A DNA stretch of 64,000 bases from NCBI RefSeq assembly GCF_000374525.1, contig NZ_KB894572.1, forward strand, positions 62,001 through 126,000. Reading direction: 5' to 3'. The translations under genes and the position numbers were made by a program. Below, piece after piece: positions 17,420-26,840 of this stretch. Source of the DNA: Amorphus coralli DSM 19760 (GTDB lineage Bacteria > Pseudomonadota > Alphaproteobacteria > Rhizobiales > Amorphaceae). How positions within the stretch are numbered: position 1 is the first letter of the stretch; every line of letters begins with the position of its first letter. The notes below the pieces were generated by a model that worked only from the letters and a program-made list of their open reading frames with translations, did not search any database and had not been told where the DNA came from.

Positions 17420-17953
17420 ATGCCCAGTCCGATCGCCGCCGTCGTCCACTGGATCACGGCGTTCAACCACTGGCTCTACAAGGCGGCCAGCCTGCTGATG
17501 CTGGTGATCGTGCCGGTCATGCTCTACGCGGTAACGGCACGCTACCTGTTCAACTCGCCCTCCAGCTGGGGGCTTGAGCTGGCGACGCTGCTGTTCGGGC
17601 CGTTCTTCCTGCTCGGCGGACCCTACCTGCTGCACACCGGCGGCCACGTGAACCTCGACCTCGTCCGACGGTCGGTCTCGCCGCGGGTGAACCGCATCTT
17701 CGATCTCATCAACTACCCGATCATCGGCGCCTACGCGGTGATCCTGTTCTATTTCGCGTGGCCGTTCGCGATGCAGTCCTACGCGCTGAACGAGACCTCC
17801 TACACCTCCTGGAACCCGGTGATCTGGCCGGTGAAGTTCGTGATCCCGATCGCGCTGGCGCTGCTCCTCCTCCAGGCCGTCGCCGAATGGCTGCGGGTCA
17901 TCTTCAACGACACCGCGCCGCCGGCCGAGGATGCGCAGGGAGACGCCCTGTGA
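17420..17953 (+). CDS. TRAP transporter small permease (DctQ family)
   Basis: The 177-residue protein has four membrane helices, starting with FNHWLYKAASLLMLVIVPVM, and the DctQ landmarks RYLFNSPSSWGLELATLLFG and GGHVNLDLVRRSVSPRV. It forms the complex with the large DctM subunit and the DctP binding protein for sodium-coupled uptake. Its stop overlaps the GTG start of the next gene by 4 bp, showing tight coupling. Located in the mevalonate locus, it probably serves mevalonate import. Confidence 0.92.
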   Translation: MPSPIAAVVHWITAFNHWLYKAASLLMLVIVPVMLYAVTARYLFNSPSSWGLELATLLFGPFFLLGGPYLLHTGGHVNLDLVRRSVSPRVNRIFDLINYPIIGAYAVILFYFAWPFAMQSYALNETSYTSWNPVIWPVKFVIPIALALLLLQAVAEWLRVIFNDTAPPAEDAQGDAL

Positions 17954-19263
17954 GTGCCAATCTCATCCTCATCCTGATGTTCGGCGGGCTAACGGTCTTC
18001 CTGCTGACCGGCCTGCCGGTGGCCTTCGTGCTCGGCGGTCTCTCCGTCCTGTTCACGGTCCTGTTCTGGAACCCGCAGGCGCTGATCATCCTGATCCTGC
18101 AGGTCTTCGACACCATGCGGTCGGAGGCGCTGCTGGCCATCCCGCTCTACATCTTCATGGCGGTGGTGCTGCAACGCTCCGGTGTCATCGAGGATCTCTA
18201 CCGGGCCATGGAGCTGTGGTTCGGCCGGGTGAAGGGCGGGCTGGCCATCGGCACGGTCATCATATGCGTGGTGATGGCGGCGATGACCGGCGTCGTCGGC
18301 GCGGCGGTCACCGCGATGGGCATCCTGGCGCTGCCGGAAATGCTGAAGCGCGGCTACGATCCGAAGCTCGCCACCGGCACCATCTGCGCCTCGGGAACGC
18401 TCGGGATCCTGATCCCACCATCGGTGCTGACCATCGTCTATTCGGTCACCGCCCAGGTCTCCATCGGCAAGATGCTGATCGCCGGCATCGTGCCGGGCAT
18501 TCTGCTCGCCTCGCTCTACATCGCCTATATCGTCATCGCCTCGTGGCTGAAGCCGGAGCTGGCTCCGAGCGTCGACGACGCGCCGCGCGTCAGTCTGGCC
18601 GAACGCCTGGCGTCGCTGAAGACGCTGGTGCTGCCGTCGCTGATCATCGTGATGGTGCTGGGCTCGATCTTCTTCGGCATCGCCACGCCGACGGAAGCCG
18701 CGGCGGTCGGTGTCTTCGGCGCCTGCCTTGCGGCGGCGACCCGCCGACACCTGACGCTCTCGATGCTGATCGATTCCTCCGGCGTGACCCTCAAGTCGAC
18801 CGCCATGATCCTGTGGATCACCATCGGCGCGAAGGCCTATGTGGCGATCTTCACCGGGCTCGGGGGCGCCGACGCGCTGCTCGGCACCATCCAGTCGTTG
18901 CAGGTCAGCCCGTACCTGGTGCTGGCGGTGATGATGCTGATCCTGGTCTTCCTCGGCACCGTGCTGGACGAGATCGGCATCATCCTGCTCACGGTCCCGG
19001 TGTTCCTGCCGGTGGTGCGCTTCCTCGGCTTCGACGAGATCTGGTTCGGCGTGCTCTACGCGCTGACCATCCAGATGGGCTATATCAGCCCTCCGTTCGG
19101 CTACACGCTCTTCTACATCAAGAGCACGTTGCCCAACGAAGTCGGCATGGGCACCGTCTATCGGGGGATCCTGCCCTTCTTCCTCCTGCAGATCGTCGGG
19201 TTGATGCTCTGCGTGGCCTTCCCGCAGATCGCCACCTTCCTGCCGGCGCTGATGGGTCGCTGA
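17950..19263 (+). CDS. TRAP transporter large permease (DctM family)
   Basis: The 437-residue subunit is the main transport channel, with about 12 membrane segments. Visible landmarks are FLLTGLPVAFVLGGLSVLF, GVVGAAVTAMGILALPEMLKRGYDPKLATGTICASGTLGILIPPS, and near the end DEIGIILLTVPVFLPVVRF and GYISPPFGYTLFYIKS. The start is GTG at 17950, overlapping the DctQ stop (GTGA); this gives the normal DctM N-terminus. It ends the mvaA-dctPQM operon and converges on betA. Confidence 0.93.
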   Translation: MSANLILILMFGGLTVFLLTGLPVAFVLGGLSVLFTVLFWNPQALIILILQVFDTMRSEALLAIPLYIFMAVVLQRSGVIEDLYRAMELWFGRVKGGLAIGTVIICVVMAAMTGVVGAAVTAMGILALPEMLKRGYDPKLATGTICASGTLGILIPPSVLTIVYSVTAQVSIGKMLIAGIVPGILLASLYIAYIVIASWLKPELAPSVDDAPRVSLAERLASLKTLVLPSLIIVMVLGSIFFGIATPTEAAAVGVFGACLAAATRRHLTLSMLIDSSGVTLKSTAMILWITIGAKAYVAIFTGLGGADALLGTIQSLQVSPYLVLAVMMLILVFLGTVLDEIGIILLTVPVFLPVVRFLGFDEIWFGVLYALTIQMGYISPPFGYTLFYIKSTLPNEVGMGTVYRGILPFFLLQIVGLMLCVAFPQIATFLPALMGR

Positions 19264-19265
19264 GA

Positions 19266-19290
19266 CACGCGCCGCCTCAGGCGGCGCGTG
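19266..19290. terminator. perfect inverted repeat between convergent operons
   Basis: CACGCGCCGCCT (19266-19277), one base, and its exact reverse complement (19279-19290) lie just after the dctM stop and before the betA stop on the other strand. This is a strong hairpin without a T-tract, a likely bidirectional terminator for the two convergent operons. Confidence 0.55.
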
Positions 19291-19311
19291 GCGGCTGGCA
19301 GGCGGAAGATC

Positions 19312-20988
19312 CTACCGGTCGGACGTCTGCCAGCGCGGGTTGATCCAGGGCTCGGCGTTGTCGGCGGCAAGCGGCGGCTTGCCCAGGATCAGATCGGAGG
19401 CCTTTTCGCCCACCATGATCGACGGGCCGTTGAGGTTGCCGTTGGTGATGCGCGGGAAAATGGACGAGTCCACCACGCGGAGCGCATCGACGCCGATCAC
19501 CCGGCACTCCGGATCGACCACCGCCATCGGATCGCTGGCCTTGCCCATCTTCGCGGTCCCGCACGGGTGGTAGGCGCTTTCGGCGTGCTCGGCGATGAAG
19601 GCGTCGATGTCGTCATCACTCTGCATGTCGTCGCCGGGCTGGATTTCCTTGCCGCGATAGGCGTCGAAGGCCGGTTGGGCGAAGATCTCCCGGGTCAGCC
19701 GGATGCAGTGGCGGAAGTCGGCCCAGTCCTGCTCGGTGGACATGTAGTTGAAGAAGATGCGCGGCGCCTCGGCCGGGTCGGCGCTCTTCAGGGTGATCTC
19801 GCCACGCGAGGGCGAGCGCATGGGGCCGACATGCGCCTGGAAGCCGTGGCCCTCAGCCGCTGCCTGGCCGTCATAGCGCACCGCGATCGGCAGGAAATGA
19901 TACTGGATGTCGGGATAGTCCACGCCCGGCCTGGAGCGCAGGAAGGCGGCGCTTTCGAATTGATTGGAGGCGCCGAGGCCGCGCTTGAACAGAAGCCATT
20001 CGGCGCCAGCGCGGGCCTTGCCGACCATGTTCCAGTGCTTGAAGAGGGTGATCGGCTGCGTGCAGGCCTGCTGCACGTAGACCTCCAGATGGTCCTGCAG
20101 ATTCTTGCCGACGCCCGGCCGGTCGGAAACCACGTCGATGCCGTGTTCGGCCAGGTGCTCCGCCGGGCCGATGCCGGACAGCATCAGCAGTTTCGGGGTG
20201 TTGATGGACGAGGCCGACAGGATCACCTCGCGCCGGGCGCGGACGATCTCGATCTTGCCGCCGCGCTCGATCTCGACGCCGACGGCGCGGCCGTTCTCGA
20301 TGATGATGCGCCGAGCGAAGCAGCGCACCAGGTCGAGGTTGGAGCGCTTCAGCGCCGGCTTCAGGTAGGCGTTGGCGGTGGACCAGCGACGGCCCTTCCA
20401 GACCGTCTGCTCCATCGGTCCGAAGCCTTCCTGCTTCTCGCCGTTATAGTCCCCCGTCAGCTCGAAGCCGGCCTGCTTTCCCGCCTCCACGAAGGCGTGG
20501 AAGAGCGGGTTCTCGCGGGTGCCCCGGGTCACGTGCAGCGGGCCATCGGTGCCGCGCCAGGCGGGATCTCCGCCGTGGCCGCCGTCGTGCCAGTGCTCCA
20601 TGCGCTTGTAGTAGGGCAGCACGTCGGCATAGGACCAGCCGGCCGCGCCGCTCTCCGCCCAGTGGTCGAAGTCGCGGGCGTGGCCGCGAACGTAGACCAT
20701 GCCGTTGATGGAGGAGGAGCCGCCGACCACCTTGCCGCGCGGCGTGACCAGGCGGCGTCCGCCAAGTCCGGGCTCCGGCTCGGAGGCGAAGCCCCAATCG
20801 TAGCGCGGCATGTTCATCGGGTAGGAGAGCGCTGCCGGCATCTGGATGAACGGGCCGGCGTCGCTGCCGCCATATTCCAGCACCAGCACCGAGTGCCTGC
20901 CATCTTCCGACAGCCGGTAGGCAAGGGCCGAGCCTGCCGAACCCGAGCCGACGATCACGAAATCCGCTTCGGTCATCATCCTCTTCAC
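19312..20988 (-). CDS. betA: choline dehydrogenase (GMC oxidoreductase)
   Basis: The 558-residue FAD enzyme oxidises choline to betaine aldehyde at the inner membrane. The N-terminal ADP-binding motif [20 protein letters not shown], the GMC signature [17 protein letters not shown], and the C-terminal catalytic HPCGTAKMG (His) and [17 protein letters not shown] (Asn) are all present. Length matches BetA. It is the last gene of betI-betC-betB-betA, 40 bp after betB. Other GMC alcohol dehydrogenases look similar, but the operon settles the call. Confidence 0.95.
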   Translation of the reverse strand: MKRMMTEADFVIVGSGSAGSALAYRLSEDGRHSVLVLEYGGSDAGPFIQMPAALSYPMNMPRYDWGFASEPEPGLGGRRLVTPRGKVVGGSSSINGMVYVRGHARDFDHWAESGAAGWSYADVLPYYKRMEHWHDGGHGGDPAWRGTDGPLHVTRGTRENPLFHAFVEAGKQAGFELTGDYNGEKQEGFGPMEQTVWKGRRWSTANAYLKPALKRSNLDLVRCFARRIIIENGRAVGVEIERGGKIEIVRARREVILSASSINTPKLLMLSGIGPAEHLAEHGIDVVSDRPGVGKNLQDHLEVYVQQACTQPITLFKHWNMVGKARAGAEWLLFKRGLGASNQFESAAFLRSRPGVDYPDIQYHFLPIAVRYDGQAAAEGHGFQAHVGPMRSPSRGEITLKSADPAEAPRIFFNYMSTEQDWADFRHCIRLTREIFAQPAFDAYRGKEIQPGDDMQSDDDIDAFIAEHAESAYHPCGTAKMGKASDPMAVVDPECRVIGVDALRVVDSSIFPRITNGNLNGPSIMVGEKASDLILGKPPLAADNAEPWINPRWQTSDR

Positions 20989-21028
20989 GGCGGTCGGACT
21001 GTCGCCCGACGCCGCTTCCTTGTGATTG

Positions 21029-22492
21029 TCAGTAGGGGCTGTCGACGCGGCCGAGGCCTACATGGACGGTCTTGAGCTGGGAGTAGAACTCCATTGCCGC
21101 GCGTCCGTTCTCGCGGCCGAGGCCCGACTGCTTGACGCCGCCGAACGGGGCTTCCACCGGGGTCAGGTTGTAGGTGTTGATCCAGCAGATGCCCGCCTGC
21201 AGCTGCCCGGCGACCCGGTGGCCTCGGGCGAGGTCGCGGGTGAAGACGCCGGCCGCGAGGCCGAACGGCGTGCCGTTGGCCCGGGCGATGGCCTCGTCCT
21301 CCGTCTCGAACGACAGCAGCGACAGCACCGGGCCGAAGATCTCCTCTCGCGCGATCGTCATGTCGTCGGTGACATCGGAGAAGATGGTCGGCTCGATGAA
21401 GGCGCCCTTGTCGAAGACCGGACCGGACGGCAGGCCGCCGCCATAGGCGAGCGTCGCACCCTCTCGGGTGCCGGCCTCGATGTAGCCGACGACCTTGGCG
21501 CGCTGGGCCTCGGAGATGAGCGGGCCCATGTGGGTGTCCGGATCGAGAGGATCGCCGACGCGGATCGTCTTGGTGCGCTCGATCAGCCGCTCCAGGAAAC
21601 GGTCGCGGATGCCGGACTGGACGAAGACGCGGGTGCCGTTGGAGCAGATCTGGCCGGCGGAGTAGAAGTTGCCGAGCATGGCGCCGCCGATGGCGTCCTC
21701 GATGTCGGCATCGTCGAAGACGACGATGGGCGACTTGCCGCCAAGTTCCATGGTCACGTGGCGCATGCCCGCGGCCGCCGCGGAATAGACCTTGGCGCCC
21801 GTCGGCACCGAGCCGGTCAGCGAGACCTTTGCCGTCAGGGGGTGGGTGGACAGCGCCGCGCCGACGTCACCGAAGCCCTGAACCACGTTGAACAGGCCCG
21901 CCGGTGCGCCGGCCTCCATGAAGATCTCGGCGACCTTGAGCGTGCACAGTGGCGTCAGCTCTGACGGTTTGAACACCATGGCGTTGCCGCAGGCGAGCGC
22001 CGGGGCCGCCTTCCAGCAGGCGATCTGGGTCGGGTAGTTCCAGGCGCCGATGCCGACGCACACGCCCAGCGGTTCACGCACCGTGTAGGCGAAATCGGTG
22101 CCCAGCGGCACGGCTTCGCCGGCGATGGACGCGGCCTGGGCGGCAAACCACTCCAGCGCCTCCACACCGGACATGGCGTCGGCGACGAGCGTTTCCTGGA
22201 TCGGCTTGGCGGTGTCGAGGCTTTCCAGCCGGGAGAGCTCCTCGTTGCGCGCACGGATCAGGTCGGCGGCGCGGCGCAGCACCCGGGCACGCTCGGCGGG
22301 CGGCGTCGCCGCCCATTCGACCTGGGCGCGGGCAGCAGACTCCATGGCCTTGTCGATGACGGCGGGGGTGGCGGCATGCAGCCGCGCGATGACCTCGCCG
22401 GTGGCCGAATGGAAGCTGTCGAAGGCCTGGCCCGCCTCGTCCTCGATGTAGGCGCCATCGACGAAATGGCTGGCGGTCGGTTGGGCTTGCAT
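21029..22492 (-). CDS. betB: betaine aldehyde dehydrogenase
   Basis: The 487-residue NAD(P)-dependent aldehyde dehydrogenase makes glycine betaine. Catalytic residues are visible: Glu in [20 protein letters not shown] and Cys in [33 protein letters not shown] is typical of BetB. An in-frame ATG 15 codons upstream overlaps betC; the ATG at 22492 gives the usual N-terminus and lies 4 bp after the betC stop. It is the third gene of betICBA. Confidence 0.95.
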   Translation of the reverse strand: MQAQPTASHFVDGAYIEDEAGQAFDSFHSATGEVIARLHAATPAVIDKAMESAARAQVEWAATPPAERARVLRRAADLIRARNEELSRLESLDTAKPIQETLVADAMSGVEALEWFAAQAASIAGEAVPLGTDFAYTVREPLGVCVGIGAWNYPTQIACWKAAPALACGNAMVFKPSELTPLCTLKVAEIFMEAGAPAGLFNVVQGFGDVGAALSTHPLTAKVSLTGSVPTGAKVYSAAAAGMRHVTMELGGKSPIVVFDDADIEDAIGGAMLGNFYSAGQICSNGTRVFVQSGIRDRFLERLIERTKTIRVGDPLDPDTHMGPLISEAQRAKVVGYIEAGTREGATLAYGGGLPSGPVFDKGAFIEPTIFSDVTDDMTIAREEIFGPVLSLLSFETEDEAIARANGTPFGLAAGVFTRDLARGHRVAGQLQAGICWINTYNLTPVEAPFGGVKQSGLGRENGRAAMEFYSQLKTVHVGLGRVDSPY

Positions 22493-22496
22493 GAAT

Positions 22497-24014
22497 TCAG
22501 TCTCCTCGCGGCCAGCGCTGGGATGCTTCCAGCACATTCAGGTCCATGTGGTTGCGCATGTAGCGCTCGGACGCCTTCTTCAGGGGCTGGAAGTCCCACG
22601 GGTAGTAGGCGCCGTTGCGCAGGGCGGCGTAGACGACGTGACGGCGGGCCTGGCTCTGGCGGATCTCGGTGTCGAAGGCCTTCATGTCCCACAACTCCCG
22701 AACCCTTTCGGCGAAGCGGGCGGCCGTCTCTGCGTGAGCCGGATCGTCGGCCAGGTTGACGAGCTCGTTCGGGTCGGCGTCCAGGTCGAAAAGCTGCGGG
22801 GGGTCGACCTCGCAATGCACGTACTTGAAGCGGCCCTCGCGCAGCGCCACCAGCGGCGCGATGGAGCCTTCCGCGGCATACTCGATGCGCACGGGGATCT
22901 GCCGGTCGCCGCCGGCGGCAATGGCAATGAGGCTCTCGCCGTCGGTCCATGGCGCCACCTCGCCCAGATCGATGCCGACGAGGTCGGCGAGGGTCGGCGT
23001 GACGTCCATGGTGGAAACCGGCGCATCGATCCGGCCCGGCTGCATCTGCGGCGCCGCGATCATCAGCGGCACGCGCGACGAGCCCTCGAAGAAGCTCATC
23101 TTGAACCACAATCCGCGTTCGCCAAGCATGTCGCCGTGGTCGGACAGGAACAGCACGATGGTGTTCTCGCTCTGCCCGGTGCCCTCGAGCGCCTCCAGGA
23201 TCTGACCGATCTTGTCGTCCAGGTAGGAGATGTTGGCGAAATAGGCCCGGCGCGAGTTGCGGATATCGTCGGGCTTGATGTCGAAGCTGCGCCAGTCGTT
23301 GGCATCGAATATGCGCTTCGAATGGGCGTCCTGCTCGTCGTACGGGATCGCCGGGACCGTCGGCTCCAGGTGGTCGCAGTCCTCGTAGAGATCCCAGAAC
23401 TTCTTGCGGGCGACGTACGGGTCGTGCGGATGCGTGAAGGACACGGTCAGGAGCCACGGCCGCTCGTCGCCGCGCCGACCCAGATCGTAGACCTTGCGGA
23501 TCGCCTCGTAGGCAACCTCGTCGTCATACTCGAGCTGGTTGGAGATCTCGCCGACGCCGGCGCCGGTCACCGAGCCCATGTTGTGATACCACCAGTCGAT
23601 GCGCTCTCCCGGTTTGCGGTAGTCCGGCGTCCAGCCGAAATCGGCGGGATAGACATCGGTGGTCAACCGCTCCTCGAAGCCGTGCAACTGGTCCGGGCCG
23701 ACGAAGTGCATCTTGCCCGACAGCGTCGTCTGGTAGCCGGCGAGACGAAGGTGGTGCGCGAAGGTGGGCACGTCGGAGGCGAACTCGGCGGCGTTGTCAT
23801 AGACGCGGGTGCGCCTCGGCAACTGGCCCGACATGAAGCTCGCCCGGCCTGGCGCGCACAGCGGCGAGCCGGTGTAGGTGTTGGCGAACCGGGTGGAGCG
23901 TTCGGCCAGCGCCTTCAGGTTCGGGGTGTGCAGGAAGTCGGCCGGCCCGTCGGGAAAAAAGGTCCCTGCGAGCTGATCGACCATCAGGATCAGGACGTTC
24001 GGTTTCTGGGTCAC
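22497..24014 (-). CDS. betC: choline-sulfatase
   Basis: The 505-residue type I sulfatase hydrolyses choline-O-sulfate (and possibly phosphocholine) to choline. The N-terminal metal site [10 protein letters not shown] and the sulfatase motif CAPGR, with C53 as the residue converted to formylglycine, are present. So are FTHPHDPYV and [15 protein letters not shown], the second metal-ligand segment, and the BetC-type C-terminus. The start is GTG at 24014, overlapping the betI stop by 4 bp (GTGA). Presence of betC means the cell can use choline sulfate, common in marine and plant settings. Confidence 0.95.
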   Translation of the reverse strand: MTQKPNVLILMVDQLAGTFFPDGPADFLHTPNLKALAERSTRFANTYTGSPLCAPGRASFMSGQLPRRTRVYDNAAEFASDVPTFAHHLRLAGYQTTLSGKMHFVGPDQLHGFEERLTTDVYPADFGWTPDYRKPGERIDWWYHNMGSVTGAGVGEISNQLEYDDEVAYEAIRKVYDLGRRGDERPWLLTVSFTHPHDPYVARKKFWDLYEDCDHLEPTVPAIPYDEQDAHSKRIFDANDWRSFDIKPDDIRNSRRAYFANISYLDDKIGQILEALEGTGQSENTIVLFLSDHGDMLGERGLWFKMSFFEGSSRVPLMIAAPQMQPGRIDAPVSTMDVTPTLADLVGIDLGEVAPWTDGESLIAIAAGGDRQIPVRIEYAAEGSIAPLVALREGRFKYVHCEVDPPQLFDLDADPNELVNLADDPAHAETAARFAERVRELWDMKAFDTEIRQSQARRHVVYAALRNGAYYPWDFQPLKKASERYMRNHMDLNVLEASQRWPRGD

Positions 24015-24619
24015 CCGGCAATCTCCTGCTGGGTCTGGGCGGCGGAGGCGAGGCAGAGGTCGAGATAGTTGATGACCATGGCTGCCGCCTGGCGGGGGTT
24101 CGTCGGGCGGGCGCGGAGCGCCGCGCGGATGTAGTAGCCGTCGATCATGGCGGCGACGCCGTCGGCAATGCGCCGTGCCTCGTCGGGCGGAGCGAGCTCG
24201 TCGAGCGCGGCCACGAGGTTGCTGTCGAGGCGGCGCTGGTAGACGGCGAGGAGGCGTTCGGCCTCATCGGAACGCTGGGCCATCACGTAGAAGGCGAGCC
24301 AGGCGCTGACCACCGCGGGATCGAACTGGCCGGGCTCGAAGCAGGCCTGGATGACCGTTTCGACGCGCTTGCGGGGCGTGTCGCAGCGCCGGTAGCCTTC
24401 GCGCACCAGTTCACCGAAATCATCGAGGATCCGGCGCATGGCGGCCAGCAGGATGGAGTCCTTCGAGCCGAAATAGTGATGGGCGAGGGCCGCCGACACG
24501 CCGGCACGCCGGGCAATGCCGGCAACGGTCACGTCGAGGGAGCCCACGGCTCCGATCTCGGCGATGGCTGCCTTCACCAGCGCGTCCTTGCGGACGCTTT
24601 CCATTCCGACCTTGGGCAT
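24011..24619 (-). CDS. betI: TetR-type repressor of choline/betaine genes
   Basis: The 202-residue repressor starts MPKVGMESVRKDALVKAAIAE, the characteristic BetI N-terminus, with the HTH at IARRAGVSAALAHHYFGSKD. BetI represses bet genes and is released by choline. An open frame runs 17 codons further upstream, but the ATG at 24619 matches the family start. It is the first gene of betICBA and faces choXWV across about 200 bp that contain a near-ideal palindrome. Confidence 0.95.
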   Translation of the reverse strand: MPKVGMESVRKDALVKAAIAEIGAVGSLDVTVAGIARRAGVSAALAHHYFGSKDSILLAAMRRILDDFGELVREGYRRCDTPRKRVETVIQACFEPGQFDPAVVSAWLAFYVMAQRSDEAERLLAVYQRRLDSNLVAALDELAPPDEARRIADGVAAMIDGYYIRAALRARPTNPRQAAAMVINYLDLCLASAAQTQQEIAG

Positions 24620-24700
24620 CCACTCCGCCTTCCGGGCGACCGAGCCGCCTGTCCGCAACCAAAGGCACACCTGCCCGTTTACATCTGGGACATAATGATG

Positions 24701-24720
24701 TTGATTGAGTGATCAATCAA
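24701..24720. promoter_or_regulatory. BetI operator (palindrome)
   Basis: TTGATTGA-GTGA-TCAATCAA is a perfect 8-bp inverted repeat between betI and choX. Its sequence is like known BetI sites (TTGATTGAnnnTCAATnAA type), so it probably controls both divergent operons. Confidence 0.82.
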
Positions 24721-24824
24721 GAAAGACGAACGTCCCGGTGGACAATTCCACCGGCGAGGTTGGGGACACTGCAGGATCTGCGCCCGCCAGTCCCGGGCGT
24801 GATGTCGAAACAGGAGAGACTCAC

Positions 24825-25760
24825 ATGCTTCGTACCTTGAGCTCGATTTGCGCGGTTGCGCTCGCCTCATCGCCGATGCTGGCTGGCGCGGCCTACGCGC
24901 AGGCACAATGCGATTCCGTTACGATGTCCGACGTGGGCTGGACCGACATCACCACGACGACATCTGCCACCAAGCATGTCCTTGAGGGGCTCGGCTACGA
25001 TGTCGACGTGAAGGTGCTGTCGGTGCCGGTGACGTTCGCTTCGCTCGAGAGCGACGACGTCGACGTCTTCCTCGGCAACTGGATGCCGGCGCAGACTGCC
25101 GCCATCACGCCGTACCTGGACTCCGGCGAGATCGAGACGGTCCACGAGAACCTGCAGGGGACCAAGTACACCCTCGCCGTGCCGACCTATCTCTACGACA
25201 AGGGCCTGAAGACCTACGGCGACATCGCCAAGTTCCGCGACGAGCTGGACGAGAAGATCTACGGCATCGAGCCTGGCAACGAGGGCAACGCCTACCTCGT
25301 CTCGCTGGTCGAGGAGAACAAGCACGATCTGGAGGGCTTCGAGATCGTCGAGAGCTCCGAGCAGGGCATGCTGGCCATGGTCGGCCGCAAGTACCCCAAG
25401 GAGGAGGCCATCGTCTTCCTCGGCTGGGAGCCGCACCCGATGAACGCCAACTACTCGCTCAAATATCTCACCGGCGGTGAGGACTTCTTCGGCGGCGAGG
25501 GCGTGGTGAACACCGTCACCCGCAAAGGCTTCGTCGAGGAGTGCCCGAACGTCGGCGCCCTTCTGAAGAATCTCGACTTCTCCCTGCCGATGGAGAACGA
25601 GATCATGGGCAAGATCCTCAATGACGGCGAGGATGCCGACGACGCCACCGAGGAATGGCTGAAGGCCAATCCGGACGTGCTGGAAGCCTGGCTCGACGGC
25701 GTCACCACCGTTGACGGTGAGCCGGGCCTGCCGGCCGTGAAGGAACAGCTCGGCCTCTGA
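24825..25760 (+). CDS. choX: choline/betaine ABC transporter substrate-binding protein
   Basis: A 311-residue periplasmic OpuAC-like protein with a signal peptide (residues 1-26, ending AGAAYAQA). The mature protein has WTDITTTTSATKHVLEGLGY, VDVFLGNWMPAQ, and FLGWEPHPMNANYSLKYL, segments that provide the aromatic residues for binding the quaternary ammonium of choline in ChoX proteins. The start at 24825 is chosen because a CAGGAG ribosome site lies 8 bp upstream and the signal peptide begins there. It heads choXWV, divergent from betICBA. Confidence 0.92.
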   Translation: MLRTLSSICAVALASSPMLAGAAYAQAQCDSVTMSDVGWTDITTTTSATKHVLEGLGYDVDVKVLSVPVTFASLESDDVDVFLGNWMPAQTAAITPYLDSGEIETVHENLQGTKYTLAVPTYLYDKGLKTYGDIAKFRDELDEKIYGIEPGNEGNAYLVSLVEENKHDLEGFEIVESSEQGMLAMVGRKYPKEEAIVFLGWEPHPMNANYSLKYLTGGEDFFGGEGVVNTVTRKGFVEECPNVGALLKNLDFSLPMENEIMGKILNDGEDADDATEEWLKANPDVLEAWLDGVTTVDGEPGLPAVKEQLGL

Positions 25761-25777
25761 GGCTGATGCACCGACTG

Positions 25778-25805
25778 TCCGCCCGGGGCCTGTCCCGGGC
25801 GGACA
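25778..25805 (+). terminator. intercistronic hairpin between choX and choW
   Basis: GTCCGCCCGGG (25778-25788) pairs exactly with 25795-25805 around a 6-base loop. No T-tract follows. Such hairpins after binding-protein genes usually protect the upstream mRNA or attenuate the downstream part, giving more binding protein than membrane subunits. Confidence 0.6.
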
Positions 25806-26000
25806 CGCGGGGTGCGAAGCGGAAAGGCGCGTGAGCCGCTTTTCCTCTTCCCGCTCCCGAAACCGGTTGCGGGGTGACTGCACGCGGGCCGACCCGTTGG
25901 GTCTTTCCGCTGCGCGTCGACCTGCTAGCATCCGTTTCCGTCTGGCAGGGTTCGTGGACCCGGTCGGACCGGTTTCCGGCAAGAGCAGAGGGGCTCGCGC

Positions 26001-26840
26001 GTGGATTTCCTGACAGACTACAAGATCCCCGTGGGCCGCTGGGCGGCCGACATCTTCACCTGGTTGCAGGTCAATGGCGGCTGGTTCTTCGACGGCCTCG
26101 CCGAAGTCATGGGAAGCCTGATCGACGGCTTTCTCTGGCTCCTTCAGGAGCCGCCCGAGCTGGTTGTCGTGGCCGTCTTCGTGGCGCTCGCCTGGTGGCT
26201 GCAGAAGAGCTGGAAGATGGCGCTCTTCGTGCTCCTCGGCTTCCTGTTCATCATCAACCAGGGCTACTGGGAGGAGACGACGGAGAGCCTTACGCTCGTT
26301 GTCTCCGCCTGCATCGTCTGCATGGCGATCGGCGTGCCCGTCGGCATCGCGGCCGCGCACCGGCCCAACTTCTACAAGGTGCTGCAGCCCATCCTCGATT
26401 TGATGCAGACGCTGCCGACCTTCGTCTATCTCATTCCGGCGATCGTGTTCTTCGGCATCGGTATGGTCCCCGGCCTGCTCGCCACCGTCGTGTTCGTGCT
26501 GCCGGCCCCGATCCGGCTCACCTACCTGGGTGTCGTATCCACACCGATGCCGCTTCTCGAAGCCGCCGATTCCTTCGGGGCGACGGGCTGGCAGAAGCTC
26601 ACGAAGGTCGAGCTGCCCTACGCCATGCCGCAGATCATGGCCGGCCTGAACCAGGCGATCATGCTGTCGCTCTCCATGGTGGTTGTGGCGGCGCTGGTCG
26701 GCGCCGACGGGCTGGGCGTGCCGGTGGTGCGCGCGCTGAACCAGGTCAACACGGCGCTCGGCTTCGAGAGCGGCTTCATCATCGTGGTCGTGGCGATCAT
26801 GCTCGACCGTGTGCTGCGTGTGGGAGGGCGTCCGCGATGA
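26001..26840 (+). CDS. choW: choline ABC transporter permease
   Basis: The 279-residue inner-membrane subunit has five to seven membrane helices and the BPD permease motif region (DSFGATGWQKLTKVELPYAMPQIMAGLNQAIMLSLS, the EAA-type loop that contacts the ATPase). QTLPTFVYLIPAIVFFGIGMVPG is typical of the ProW/ChoW group. The start is GTG at 26001 with an AGAGGGG site upstream. It overlaps choV by 4 bp and lies 240 bp after choX, a gap holding a hairpin. Confidence 0.93.
   Translation: MDFLTDYKIPVGRWAADIFTWLQVNGGWFFDGLAEVMGSLIDGFLWLLQEPPELVVVAVFVALAWWLQKSWKMALFVLLGFLFIINQGYWEETTESLTLVVSACIVCMAIGVPVGIAAAHRPNFYKVLQPILDLMQTLPTFVYLIPAIVFFGIGMVPGLLATVVFVLPAPIRLTYLGVVSTPMPLLEAADSFGATGWQKLTKVELPYAMPQIMAGLNQAIMLSLSMVVVAALVGADGLGVPVVRALNQVNTALGFESGFIIVVVAIMLDRVLRVGGRPR

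Noticed and set aside
25874-26836. N-terminal extension of choV by 321 codons
   Set aside because: It overlaps choW in another frame and has no ABC-like sequence; the ATG at 26837 overlaps the choW stop and gives the family N-terminus.
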